From DATFTE01 sp963840665 (GTDB lineage: Bacteria; Acidobacteriota; Terriglobia; Terriglobales; Acidobacteriaceae): DNA of 64,000 nucleotides. The notes beneath the pieces are model-generated. The model was not told the origin of the DNA. It did not search any database and saw only the letters and a list, made by a program, of their open reading frames with translations. The stretch covers positions 248,001 to 312,000 of the forward strand of contig CAWIZO010000008.1 in assembly GCA_963840665.1 (NCBI GenBank), in the 5' to 3' direction. Shown here piece after piece: positions 55,215-64,000 of the stretch (position 1 is its first letter; every line of letters begins with the position of its first letter). The translations under genes were made by a program, and so were the position numbers.

Positions 55215-55397
55215 ATGAAGCGCCTGATGCTAGCCGTATTCGCAATCCTGCTATTCACCACGACCCCCTGGGCTCAAACCCCGGTGCCCCAATCCGCAAC
55301 GCTCAGCCGCGTAGGCAGGCACACCTCGAAGCATCGTGCCCATGCCCATCGCCACCGCACCAGTCGCCATCGCAGCCGCCAGCGCCACAGCGCCTAG
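55215..55397 (+). CDS. Small secreted His/Arg-rich protein
   Basis: ATG 55215 follows AGAGGAACC. A clear signal peptide (MKRLMLAVFAILLFTTTPWA) precedes a 40-aa mature part of almost only H, R, S, T (RHTSKHRAHAHRHRTSRHRS). Histidine clusters suggest metal binding, but the short low-complexity sequence allows no family call. Confidence 0.6.
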   Translation: MKRLMLAVFAILLFTTTPWAQTPVPQSATLSRVGRHTSKHRAHAHRHRTSRHRSRQRHSA

Positions 55398-55398
55398 A

Positions 55399-55492
55399 AA
55401 TTTCCAATTGTCGATTTCCGATTGTCAATTGTGTGGTGAGCGCAGAAGTACAATCGGCAATCAACAATTGGAAATTGGAAATTTTCGCTGTG
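55399..55492. repeat. AT-rich CAATTG-type repeat
   Basis: Inverted and direct units AATTTCCAATTG, GATTTCCGATTGTCAATTG and CAACAATTGGAAATTGGAAATT fill the gap before the ferredoxin-like gene. They resemble the CAATTGC repeat at 29996-30041. Confidence 0.55.
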
Positions 55493-55508
55493 CGGAGCCA
55501 CTCCTAGC

Positions 55509-55817
55509 ATGACCGCGCCCACCACTCTCTTCCGCCCCTACGACAAGCTGGTTAAGATCACGCTCATGGGTAGGGAAGTCGAAGTTCCGGAAAACAACAC
55601 CCTGTTGCGTTGCCTGCAATTCCTCGCCTCGGAAAGCGTCTCCTACGGACGCTTTTGCTGGAACGAGGACTGCCAATACTGCCGCGTAAGCTACGATCTG
55701 GGAGAAGGAACGCCCATCCGCGCCGCATTGGCCTGCAAGGTATTGGTCGAAGAGGGAATGCGGGTGAAGGAAGTCACCACCGAGATCAGATACTGTTTGA
55801 GGGGATTGAAGGGATGA
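55509..55817 (+). CDS. 2Fe-2S ferredoxin-like protein
   Basis: A 102-aa protein with a plant-type [2Fe-2S] pattern: RFCWNEDCQYCRVSY, giving C-x4-C-x2-C, and a distal cysteine in ALACKVLVEEGMRVKEV. The N-terminal strand VKITLMGREVEVPENNTLLR matches the fold. It would be an electron carrier or an unattached module like the NuoG N-terminus. It sits alone between small genes and the tol operon, separated from korAB by 0.8 kb. Confidence 0.78.
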   Translation: MTAPTTLFRPYDKLVKITLMGREVEVPENNTLLRCLQFLASESVSYGRFCWNEDCQYCRVSYDLGEGTPIRAALACKVLVEEGMRVKEVTTEIRYCLRGLKG

Positions 55818-55897
55818 TTTTCGAGGTGCGATTGACGAAGTACGATCGAAAACAGTTTGCTACTTCGTATTTCAGCAATCGAACTTCGTAAATGTTT

Positions 55898-56720
55898 CTA
55901 TTCTTTTGCCGTCAAGGGCAACCCCAGCTTCCGCAGCCGTTCCCGCGCCTGAGTGGCTTCGTTGGATCGCGGATATCGCTGAATCACATGGCGCAGTCCG
56001 CGACGCCGTCGTCCTTCTGCCCCAGTTCGATCAGAGCGAACCCCTTCTTCAACTGCGCGACGGCAGCTTTATTTCCGGTAGGGAAGTTCTGCATGACCTG
56101 ATCATAATTCTTCGCGGCTTTCTGGATAGTTCCCCTGCCGATACTGGATTTCCGCCAGGTAGAAGTACGCGTTCCCCGCCAGATCAGTGTTGGGATAGTA
56201 CTTGATGTAGTCGGAGAATTCCTGGGTAGCCAGGTCGTTCTTGCCGGCGTTGTAAGTCGCGAAGGGCGTTGTTATAAAGCACATCCGGCGGAGGCGCCTG
56301 CGCCTGTTGTTGCTGTTGCGCCTGCTGCGCGGCCAGACTCTGCTGCGCCGACTGCATGTCTTCCAATTGCTTGCTGACCTTGGCCCAGCCGCGCTTTCAG
56401 TTCGTCCATGGTGTCATTCAGCGACTGGATCTGCCCAGAGAGTTGGTCGACGTGCGCGCCGCTATCGCTCTGTTGCTTCTGCAAAGTGGTCTGAAGAGTG
56501 TTCATGACGTCGCGAGCCTTATTCATGCTGTCGGTGTTCTGGTCCACCAGGTTCTTCATGATGCCCATGCTGTTCGTCGAAGGACTGCCTCATTTGCGTC
56601 ATTTGATCTTGCAGTTGCTTGCACCTGGGTCTGCAGTTGGATGATTTCCTTGCTCGCGCCCCAAGCCGGCGTCAGGTAACCATAGGGTGGTGCATGCCAA
56701 ATCAGGATGAAATAACGCAT
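55898..56720 (-). CDS. cpoB: Cell division coordinator CpoB / tol-pal YbgF-like, multiply frameshifted
   Basis: The pieces, read in three frames, give LTPAWGASKEIIQLQTQVQ, a coiled-coil MGIMKNLVDQNTDSMNKARD and QSDSGAHVDQLSGQIQSLND, then TPR-like LATQEFSDYIKYYPNTDLAG, NAYFYLAEIQYRQGNYPESR and a C-terminal RERLRKLGLPLTAKE ending at 55898-55900. This is the normal CpoB order: signal peptide, trimeric coiled coil, TPR. It coordinates Tol and penicillin-binding proteins during septation in E. coli. The true N-terminus is uncertain because of indels near 56700. At least four shifts. Confidence 0.8.
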
Positions 56721-56909
56721 CGATTTCTCATAATTATTCCATGGGCTTCCAGAAATCGATTCGCAAAAAGGTACGACCGGATACCTCCGCCCGAGATCGT
56801 ACGCTGCAGGATAACCCGTTCCGGGCACGGTTGATGTACCCGCTCGAGCGAAGGCTCCAGACGTCGGCACAGAGGGGGCGGAGCCATCGAGCCCGCCCCC
56901 GCTAATCGA

Positions 56910-57632
56910 CTACTTCTGAGTAGACAAAGTGACCACGTCGGTTCTGCTGCCAGCACTGCTCGTTGGACTTCGGTGCAGAACGGCTTCTCCTTGCCGTAGC
57001 TGATGGTCTTGATGTGGTCGGCACGTTCACCCCGCCTTGCACCAGAGCATTCTTCACCGCATTGGCGCGGCTATCGCCCAGTGCCAGGTTGTATTCGGTG
57101 GAACCTCGCTCGTCGCAGTGTCCTTCGATCGTGAAAGCGATGTTGGGATGCTGCTTCAGGAATCCAGCATCTCCCTGCAGCGCGGACTGCTGGTCGGGGC
57201 GAATATCGACTTTTGTCGTAATCGAAGTAGATGTCCTTCACATTTTGCGAGAACAGTTCTTCTTCCGTTGCCGAAGCACGGAGGAGGCGGAGGCGGCGGC
57301 GCAGTTACGGTAACTCGCGCCGTAGCTTCCTGCGTTCCGCCCGCGCCCTTGGCGGTCAGGTGATAAGTGGTCGAGTCGGCCGGAGTCACCTGCTGCGAAC
57401 CATTGGGCTGCACCGCTCCAATTCCGTCAATGCTCACATCGGTGGCATTGGTCGTTTGCCAGGTCAGAGTGGTGGACTCGCCCTTCTCAATCGTGTCGGG
57501 GTTCGCCGTGAGCGAAGCCGTGGGTGCGGTGGGAGCCGGTGGCGGCGGCGGTGGTGGTGGCGCCACTTTCTTCTTGCAGGCGCCCAGCATCATGATGGCG
57601 CCTAGTACGAACACAAGTGTGATCCACTTCAT
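56910..57632 (-). CDS. pal: Peptidoglycan-associated lipoprotein Pal with inserted Ig-like domain, frameshifted
   Basis: From ATG 57632 the lipoprotein signal ends in GAIMMLGACKKK (lipobox LGAC). A proline run leads to an Ig-like beta domain (SLTANPDTIEKGESTTLTWQ, QQVTPADSTTYHLTAKGAGG), a second proline run and, after a shift near 57250, the OmpA-like peptidoglycan-binding domain (DIYFDYDKVDIRPDQQS, AFTIEGHCDERGSTEYNLAL). It ends with VTLSTQK at 56910. The Ig-like insertion between lipid anchor and OmpA domain is unlike the short E. coli protein. At least two or three shifts. Confidence 0.85.
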
Positions 57633-57760
57633 TTTCGCTGCTTCACTTTCTCCTCCCAAAGTAGCGCGCGCCCTGCTGGCGCGCGGATCGAGTCCAGGCA
57701 GGCGGGTTAACTCTCCGCCGCTCCCCGGTCTGTATGAAACTAACAAATCTCATTTGTGCC

Positions 57761-59114
57761 CTACTTCCAGCTCCAATTCGGTTGCGTATTACTGCCGGCG
57801 TAGTCAGCTGCTTCTGATTGGTGCCATCCGCCAGCATGGTCCAAATCTGTTCGCCGCCAGAGCGGCTGGACTGAAAAATAATGTGCCGGCCGTCGGGCGA
57901 CCAAGACGGAAAATCATTGCGCCCGCCATCGTGAGTCAATTGCACCCACTGCTTGCTGGCAATATCCATGATGTAGATATCTTGCGCTCCCGGCGCTCCC
58001 GGGCCATAGTGCCGAATCCAGGAAAACACCAGAAACTGCCCATTCGGGGACCACGCCGGAGACACCGCATAGCCCTGATCGGTCAGCTGCTGAACGTTGG
58101 TGCCGTCTGCTTCCATGGTGTAAATCTGCGGCAGGCCGGTGCGTCCGCTTACCCACGCGATCTGCGCTCCGGTCTTGCGATTCCACGCCGGAGAAACATC
58201 CGGGCCTTTGGAGGAGGTAAGCCGCTTCAGATTCCGCCCGATAGCATCGCACGTATAATTTCCGGATCGCCGCTGCGCGAGGAAGAGAATGCCAGCTTCG
58301 TCCCGTCCGGCGACCAGGCCGGGGAAAGATTGGTGCCGCCAAACGTGGGGAACGTGACCAACCGGTCCAGATCCAGCGAGTACATCAGGATGTCCCAGCC
58401 GGTCTTGGTGAGGGAACTGAACGCCAGCCGCGAACCATCGGGCGAAATGCGCGGTGAGAGCGAAATCGAACCCAGATGCGTGACCTGATGCTGGTTGGCG
58501 CCATCGTAATCCATGGCCCAGATTTCTTTGTGCCCACTGCGGCTGCTCACGAAATAGATCTTGCTCTCGGCAATGCCCGTGAATGCCGCCACCCAAACGA
58601 AAGATAATTTCGTCGGCGAACTTGTGCGCGATGCGTGCGGGCAGCGTCGGCTGGTCGCGGCATCCGTGTATTGCTTGCCCAGCACCTGCGGCGACGTGAC
58701 GTTCTTCACGTCAAAGAGCCAGCCCTGCACCGTCAGCGTGTTGCCCGCCGCGCCCAGGTTGCCGAACGCCAGCATGGCCGCATTACCGGAGCTGCGCTGC
58801 ACACATCAAACTTCACTTCCGCGGGATTCCGACCGGCGCCGAGGGCGGATAAAAGCTCTTCGACACCATATCGAAAATGCCGGCATTGTCGAGATCGTTC
58901 CACAGCGTGTCGTTGAAAGTACTTTAAGCAGGTCTGCGTTCTTCGCATCCTGCGTGGAGGCTTTGAAATCGGGAACTGCCAGGCGAACCTTCTCCACACC
59001 CAATCCAGTGCCAGTCTTGATCCAATCCTGCGCAAACGCTGAGGTGCAGAGAAACGCCACAATGACGGTAAAAATGAAAACCAATCTCGAATTGTCGACT
59101 CGACTCAATCGCAT
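57761..59114 (-). CDS. tolB: Tol-Pal translocation protein TolB, multiply frameshifted
   Basis: ATG 59114 opens a signal peptide (RLVFIFTVIVAFLCTSAFAQ). The N-terminal domain and a WD40-like propeller are recognisable across at least five frames: ESKIYFVSSRSGHKEIWAMD, NLSPAWSPDGTKLAFSSSRS, KGPDVSPAWNRKTGAQIAWV, VSPAWSPNGQFLVFSWIRHY, DFPSWSPDGRHIIFQSSRSG, ending NQKQLTTPA then NTQPNWSWK in the shifted frame, TAG at 57761-57763. TolB works in the periplasm with Pal at the outer membrane. Confidence 0.9.
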
Positions 59115-59176
59115 GCCTAATCCCTACTCGAAAAGCCTCAAGCTAAAGGTTAAGAGCTAGTCACCTAAAATCTCCT

Positions 59177-59966
59177 CTATCTTTTGTAATCGAACCAGAA
59201 CTCAACTGAAACCTTATTCCCGGAATAATCGGACGGCAGTGGACCAAAAGTATCAATGCGTTGGATGGCCCGTACCGCCGACTGATCCAGCGAAGGTACG
59301 CCGCTCGACTGTTCCACTTGCACATTAGCCGGCTGCCCATCGCGCATCACATCAAAGGTCACATAGACCCGCTGCGCATCTGTGATCCGCGGATCTACTT
59401 CGTACTTCAGCCAGTTCTCCGAAACTTTCTGTTGAACCACTCGCACATACCAGGCGTAGCGCGTGCCAAAATCGCCGCCACCGCCGGTAAAGCCGAATCC
59501 ACCTTTCGCGCCCCCTGCACTGAACGTCCCATAAGGCCCGCTCACCGGGCCGCCTTGTCCGAAGGGAACTACATTGTTGGCTTCTTCAACCGGCTCGGGC
59601 TGCGGTTTCTGACTCGTACTCGTTTCCTTCTTCGGGGCTTCTTTTTGGCGTTCTTGTCGGGAATCGGAATCGCTTCCGGCTCTTTCACTTCTTCGCTTGG
59701 GCTTGGACTGCGTCAGTCCCTTGGACTCGTTCGCCAGCACGTTCTGTGTTTCCGTCGGCTGAGCCGGCAAGGGAATGGTGCTTACCAGCGTTACTCCCAT
59801 AGCGTCTCCGCCACCGCCCGCGCCCCAGCCTGAACCGCTGCGACTCGGAGCGAACACAGCATAGCCAACAATGAGCCAGCACCACCGCGACATGCAAGCC
59901 CGCCGACCAGGCCAGGTTACGCCCCCAACGTTCGTGTTCAAAGAAGATTTCAGCGTTTGCTTGCAT
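59177..59966 (-). CDS. TolA/TonB-type energy transducer, frameshifted
   Basis: ATG 59966 overlaps the end of tolR. A membrane anchor (LHVAVVLA then IVGYAVFAPS after a shift near 59886) precedes a proline/lysine-rich periplasmic linker (about EEVKEPEAIPIPDKNAKK in one frame, KKETSTSQKPQPEPVEEANN in another), a glycine-rich stretch and a C-terminal TonB-like domain (YVRVVQQKVSENWLKYEVDP, VYVTFDVMRDGQPANVQVEQ, SVEFWFDYKR). It occupies the TolA slot of the operon but has a TonB C-terminal fold, as usual in Acidobacteria. About three shifts. Confidence 0.87.
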
Positions 59967-60378
59967 GGCTGTCGAGAGGCTGGGTCACGATGCTGACGTT
60001 GATGATGCCGGATTGCTTCACCGCATCCATCACAGTGGCGAAGGCGCCGAAACGGCACATCTTCATCGGCGCGAATGAAGATCGATTGATGTTGCGGGTC
60101 GCGAATTTTCTGCTTGATCTGCGTCGCGATCTCATTGATGTTGATGGAGTCGTTGCCCAGAAACACGCGCTGCTTCTTGTCAATGCTGATCACCAGCCGC
60201 TCTTCCGTGATCTCTTTCACGGTGCGCGTTTTGGGCACGTTGACTTCGATCCCGGACTGCAGACCGGAGCCGTCACCATGAAAATGATCAGCAGCACCAG
60301 AACGACGTCCACCAGCGGCGTGATGTTGATATCGGAGAGGGAGGTCTGGGTGCGTCCATTGGAAGCCGTAAAGGCCAT
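59950..60378 (-). CDS. tolR: TolR/ExbD biopolymer transport protein, frameshifted
   Basis: ATG 60378 overlaps the tolQ stop (TAATG). One membrane helix with the essential aspartate (LSDINITPLVDVVLVLLIIF) leads to a periplasmic dimer domain (VISIDKKQRVFLGNDSININ, HQSIFIRADEDVPF, FATVMDAVKQSGI). Two single-base shifts, near 60271 and 60049, break the frame. The motor subunit of the Tol system, working with TolQ. Confidence 0.9.
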
Positions 60379-61096
60379 TACCGCCGCACCTCCGCAGCTG
60401 CCGCTTGCGCCTGTGGCTGGTGCGCTCGACTGCATTCAGCATCTCGAGCGCGAAGTCGTCGCCGCGCGCCGCAAACTCGCGGATCGATCCGCCGATCAGG
60501 TTGTAAGCAATGACCGCTGGAATGGCGGCCGCCAGTCCGGCCGCAGTGGTGATCAAAGCTTCAGAAATGCCCGGAGCCACCGCGCGCAAAGTCGCCGCGC
60601 CCGCCGTTCCCAGTCCGTGGAAGGCGTCAATGATGCCCCACACCGTTCCGAACAATCCGATGAACGGGGTAACCGCGCCGGTGATCGCGAGCCAGGGCAA
60701 GTTGCGTTCAAAGCGCGTCAATTCTTCAGAATTGGCGATCTGCATCGCCCGCTGAATGGCCACGGGATTCCGCACGACGCCGCTCGAAACTCCGCCTTGC
60801 CGCCGGTATTCCTCGAATCCGCCTTCAAATACTCCGACCAGCGGGCTCGGCCGAAACTGCTCGGCCACCGCGCCGACATCCTGCAGGCGCTGCGCCTTGC
60901 GAAAAGCGCGCACGAAGCGCCCACTCTGCACTCGCGCCCGGCGCAACAAGCTCCACTTGGAGAGAATGATAGCCCAGGAAATCAGGCTAAAGAGCAGAAG
61001 CAGAAGAAGGACCACTTTAGCGACAGGGCCGGTTTCTCCAACCAGATCAACGATCTCGCCGCCGACGAATGCTGCTAGCCATGGAAGAAAATGCAT
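60378..61096 (-). CDS. tolQ: TolQ/ExbB proton channel protein, frameshifted at its 3' end
   Basis: From ATG 61096: three membrane helices with VVLLLLLLFSLISWAIILSK, the ExbB motif NLPWLAITGAVTPFIGLFGT, VWGIIDAFHGLG and VAPGISEALITTAAGLAAAI. A missing base near 60425 diverts the frame; the corrected C-terminus ends HQPQAQAAAAEVRR with TAA overlapping the tolR start. First gene of the tolQ-tolR-tonB-tolB-pal-cpoB operon. A long frame from 61189 to 59177 fuses TolQ to the TonB-like protein artificially. Confidence 0.92.
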
Positions 61097-61307
61097 TGGT
61101 TTTCTAGGAAAATCCTGCCTTCGATTATAGACCACGGCGCAGGGGTTGCCCTCAGGATGAATCCCACGCATTACCCCTAGAAAGTACACGTGCCCCAGTG
61201 AAATCGTGCAAGAAATCAGGACATGCGCGACGCGATCCGCTCAGATGCCCGGAGCGTGACGTCCGCTTCCATGCTATTCTCGCAACAAATCAGCACCAGG
61301 AACTCCC

Positions 61308-63001
61308 GTGCTCGTCGAACTGCGCCTCGAAAACTACGCGGTGGTCGATAACCTGGCAGTCGAATTCGCTCCTGGCCTCAATCTCCTAACAGGCGAAACC
61401 GGAGCGGGCAAGTCCATCCTAATCGACGCCCTGGCCCTGCTCCTCGGAGAAAAAGCTTCCAGCGACGTCATCCGCTCGGGCGCCGACAAGGCCATCATCT
61501 CGGCTGTCTTCGAAGTGGAAGGCGGAGCCGAGAAGCGAGTCACCGAGGCGCTCGAAGCCAACGGCATCGACTCCGACGACGATGCCATCATCCTTCGGCG
61601 CGAAATTGCCGCCGGCGGCAAAGGACGCGTCTTCGTCAACAATCAGCCGGCCACGGTCGCCGTCCTGCGCCAACTCGCGCCACACCTGGCGACCATCCAC
61701 GCGCAGAACGAGTCGATCCTGGCGTTCGATGGCCCCACGCGCCTGGCTTTGCTCGACGGATACGCGGGCACGCATCTCGACGCTACGGTTGAATCGTTTG
61801 CCCGCTGGAAAGAAATTGCTGCCCGCATCGAAGAGTTGCAGCGCGATGAGCAAGATCGCCTGCGCCTGCTCGATCTCTGGAGCTTCCAGAAGCACGAGAT
61901 CGAAGAAGCCAAACTCCAGCCGGGAGAAGACGACAGCCTCCAAGCCGAAAAGCTGGTTCTTGCCAACGCCGAGAAAATCTACTCGGCTGCGATGAATGCC
62001 TTTGACCTGCTTTACGAAGGCAGCACCTCGACAGCATCATCGTTGCGCGCCGCCCAAAAGCATATCGAAGAACTAGCCCGCTTCGAGCCGAAATTCCACG
62101 AAGCCGTCACGCACTTGATTCTGCTCGCATCAGCGTCGAAGACGTGGGCGCGACGGTGCGTGATTATGCAGGGGGCATCCATGCCTCGCCTGAGCACCTT
62201 GCCGAGGTCGAAGACCGTTTGGCCTCGATCGATCGCCTGAAGCGTAAGTACGGGCCGACGCTCGACGACGTCATCAAGTTCGGCGACGAGGTCAGCGGCA
62301 AGCTTGCCGCCATGGAAAACAAAGACGAGACCCTGCGCCTGTTGCGCGCGGAACTCGATCAGGCAGGCGACGCTTACCTTCGAGCCGCGCGCGCGATTTC
62401 GAAGAAGCGATACGAAGCGGCTCGCAAACTCGAAAAGCTGGTCGAGGCCGAAATCAACGACCTCGCTATGAAAACGCACTTCCACATCGAAGTCAGCGGC
62501 ACCGACGAAGAAGGGAACTGGACGTCGACAGGATTCGATCAGGTGGTCTATTTGATCTCAACAAATCCGGGAGAGCCCCTGCGCCGCCTGGAACACATCG
62601 CTTCTGGTGGCGAACTCTCGCGCGTGATGCTCGCTCTGAAAGCCAGCGTGGCGCGGACGCCCTCGTCCGCGGGGAGTTCGAGAAAAGCCCAGCGAACTTT
62701 AGTCTTCGACGAAATCGATACCGGTATCGGCGGAAGTGCGGCCGAAGCGGTCGGCAAGAAACTGAAAAGCCTCTCCCGCACCAGCCAGGTTCTTTGCGTT
62801 ACCCACCTCCCGCAAATCGCCACGTTCGCCGACCATCATTACCTGCTGCAGAAGAAAGATTCCGCGAACCGCACGCGCACAACCATCCGTCTCATCACCG
62901 GGGGCGAGCGCACGGAGGAAGTCGCCCGCATGCTGAGCGGCGCGAAGCTGACCGACACATCGCGAAAGCATGCCGAGCAGATGATCAAGGCGAACGGGTG
63001 A
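61308..63001 (+). CDS. recN: DNA repair protein RecN, frameshifted
   Basis: RecN is an SMC-like ATPase for double-strand-break repair. GTG 61308 opens with LVELRLENYAVVDNLAVEFA and Walker A GETGAGKSILIDAL; QNESILAFDGPTRLALLDGY follows. The frame breaks near 62120 and resumes as VGATVRDYAGGIHASPEHLA. The C-terminus has the signature LRRLEHIASGGELSRVMLAL, Walker B LVFDEIDTGIGG and VLCVTHLPQIATFADHHYLL. Joined length about 564 aa, normal for the family. Divergent from the tol operon. Confidence 0.93.
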
Positions 63002-63027
63002 GGACTGAAAGTCTCTTCCATGATGAC

Positions 63028-63054
63028 GTCATCCCGAGCGGAGCGAGGGGATGA
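63028..63054. repeat. Dispersed palindromic repeat
   Basis: GTCATCCCGAGCG-GAGCGAGGGGATGA is an imperfect palindrome related to the unit at 15599-15628. It lies between recN and the IS30 transposase and may mark the insertion boundary of that element. Confidence 0.55.
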
Positions 63055-63056
63055 AT

Positions 63057-64000
63057 TCACGTTTGAAGTGCAACAGAGTGTTCCAAGAATACCTCGTTGG
63101 GAGTTTTGAAGCCGAGGCATTTTCTGGGGGTATCGTTGTAGCGTTCGAGGCAGAGGGCGAGGCGCTGGGCGGGCAGGTCGTCGAGGTCGGTGTTTCTAGG
63201 CAACAGGCGGCGCAAACGGCCAATCGCGTTTTCGATGCCGCCCTTCTGCCAGGGCGAGTGGGTGTCGCAGAACCAGGTCTGGATGCCAAACCGTCGGCTC
63301 AGGAGATAGTGTTTGCTGAACTCCGCTCCGTTGTCGAAGGTCATGGATTGACATACGCGCGCGGGCAGCGCTTCCAGCAGGGTGCTGAGATTGTCGGCGA
63401 CCGACTGCGCCGTTCTCGTGTTCTGCCGCATCAGCAGGGCGCGCCGCGATCGGCGTTCCTGCATCACCAGCAGGAACTGTCCCGGTTTGCGGAAGCTCAT
63501 GAGGTCGGCCTCCCAATCGCCCGTGCGCGTTCTGGTCTCCACCACCGCCGGACGATCATGGATGGAAACCCTCTCCAATATCGACGCCGTCGACCAGCGG
63601 CCATTGGGCAGACGGTTTCCGCGACGGTATTTTTGCCGAGGCAGCCAGCGATGCAGAGTTTCGTTGAAGGACCAACTGCGCCAATAAATGTAACGGTAGA
63701 TGGATTCGTAGCTGATGCGGTCGCTGCCCGGCAACTGGGCCATGCGCCCGGCAATCTGCTCCGGCGACCATCCGGCAGCGAGATGCTGCAACACTTTCTC
63801 CCGAAGTTCGGGCTGACGTTCCAGCTTGTGGGCCCGACCGCGGGCATGACGACGCAGCATCAGCCGCTGCGCGCGCTCGGGATCGTAGCCCCCCGGCCAC
63901 TGCTTAGAGACCTTGCTGTTGCGCTTCAGTTCACGACTAATGGTCGCCGCGCTCCTCCCCAGAGTGGCGGCGATGCAGCGCAGAGATTTACCGTTTGCAT
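63057..64000 (-). mobile_element. IS30-family transposase, 5' end beyond the window
   Basis: The frame is open to the window edge. The N-terminal helix-turn-helix is visible (SLRCIAATLGRSAATISREL), followed by EQIAGRMAQLPGSDRISYES, and the DDE core: GDWEADLMSFRKPGQFLLVM (first Asp), SMTFDNGAEFSKHYLLSRRF (second Asp) and the Glu in WQKGGIENAIGRLRRLLPRN. The last codons (HSVALQT) overlap a sequence likely to be one terminal inverted repeat. It is intact as far as seen, so it may be mobile. Confidence 0.92.

Noticed and set aside
59957..61078. 373-codon plus-strand frame opposite tolQ/tolR
   Set aside because: Antisense to conserved proton-channel motifs; arises from GC-rich codon bias.
1..64000. 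CRISPR array
   Set aside because: No regularly spaced direct repeats of 24-40 bases were seen; the tandem repeats present have units of about 6-8 bases.

Overview
The window looks like a chromosomal segment of an acidobacterium (Acidobacteriota, probably Terriglobia/Koribacter-like). That assignment is inference from gene content: a DUF1844 protein next to a metallo-beta-lactamase-fold hydrolase, a TonB-type Tol-Pal operon, a gamma-alpha fused 2-oxoacid:ferredoxin oxidoreductase, many secreted beta-propeller and VCBS-type proteins, and short dispersed repeats of the kind common in that phylum.

Positions 1-15.4 kb read as an integrated element. A tyrosine recombinase (14255-15382) lies 75 bp from the 3' end of a tRNA-Ser(CGA) gene (15458-15547), and everything to its left is accessory: a tight run of four secreted-protein genes (81-2517), a decayed VCBS/FG-GAP protein, an internally deleted IS3 remnant, several small secreted proteins, an approximately 815-aa secreted protein of unknown function, and hypothetical proteins. 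Most of these are recognisable only when two or three frames are joined.

Positions 15.6-53.3 kb are core chromosome with clean open frames: tadA, a six-bladed-propeller-like protein, an SPFH protein, aldehyde dehydrogenase, a dicarboxylate symporter, trmO, a large BNR protein, a methyltransferase, ribF, a hydrolase/DUF1844/ygfZ group, an isocitrate/isopropylmalate dehydrogenase, mtnP, a PfkB kinase, a membrane glycosyltransferase, and a long co-directional run mgtC-dapF-ldcA-mpl-M61 peptidase-plsC-dnaE-accA-korA-korB. The dapF-ldcA-mpl trio suggests murein-peptide recycling. Its DapF homologue carries serine at both positions where the family has its catalytic cysteines, the most striking single observation here.

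Positions 53.3-62.2 kb again hold conserved genes (korA 3' end, korB, the whole tolQ-tolR-tonB/tolA-tolB-pal-cpoB operon, recN), but nearly all are broken by single-base frameshifts. Because these are housekeeping genes with otherwise perfect coding, clustered sequencing or assembly indels are the simplest explanation, and the same may apply to the left island. The window ends inside an IS30-family transposase gene.
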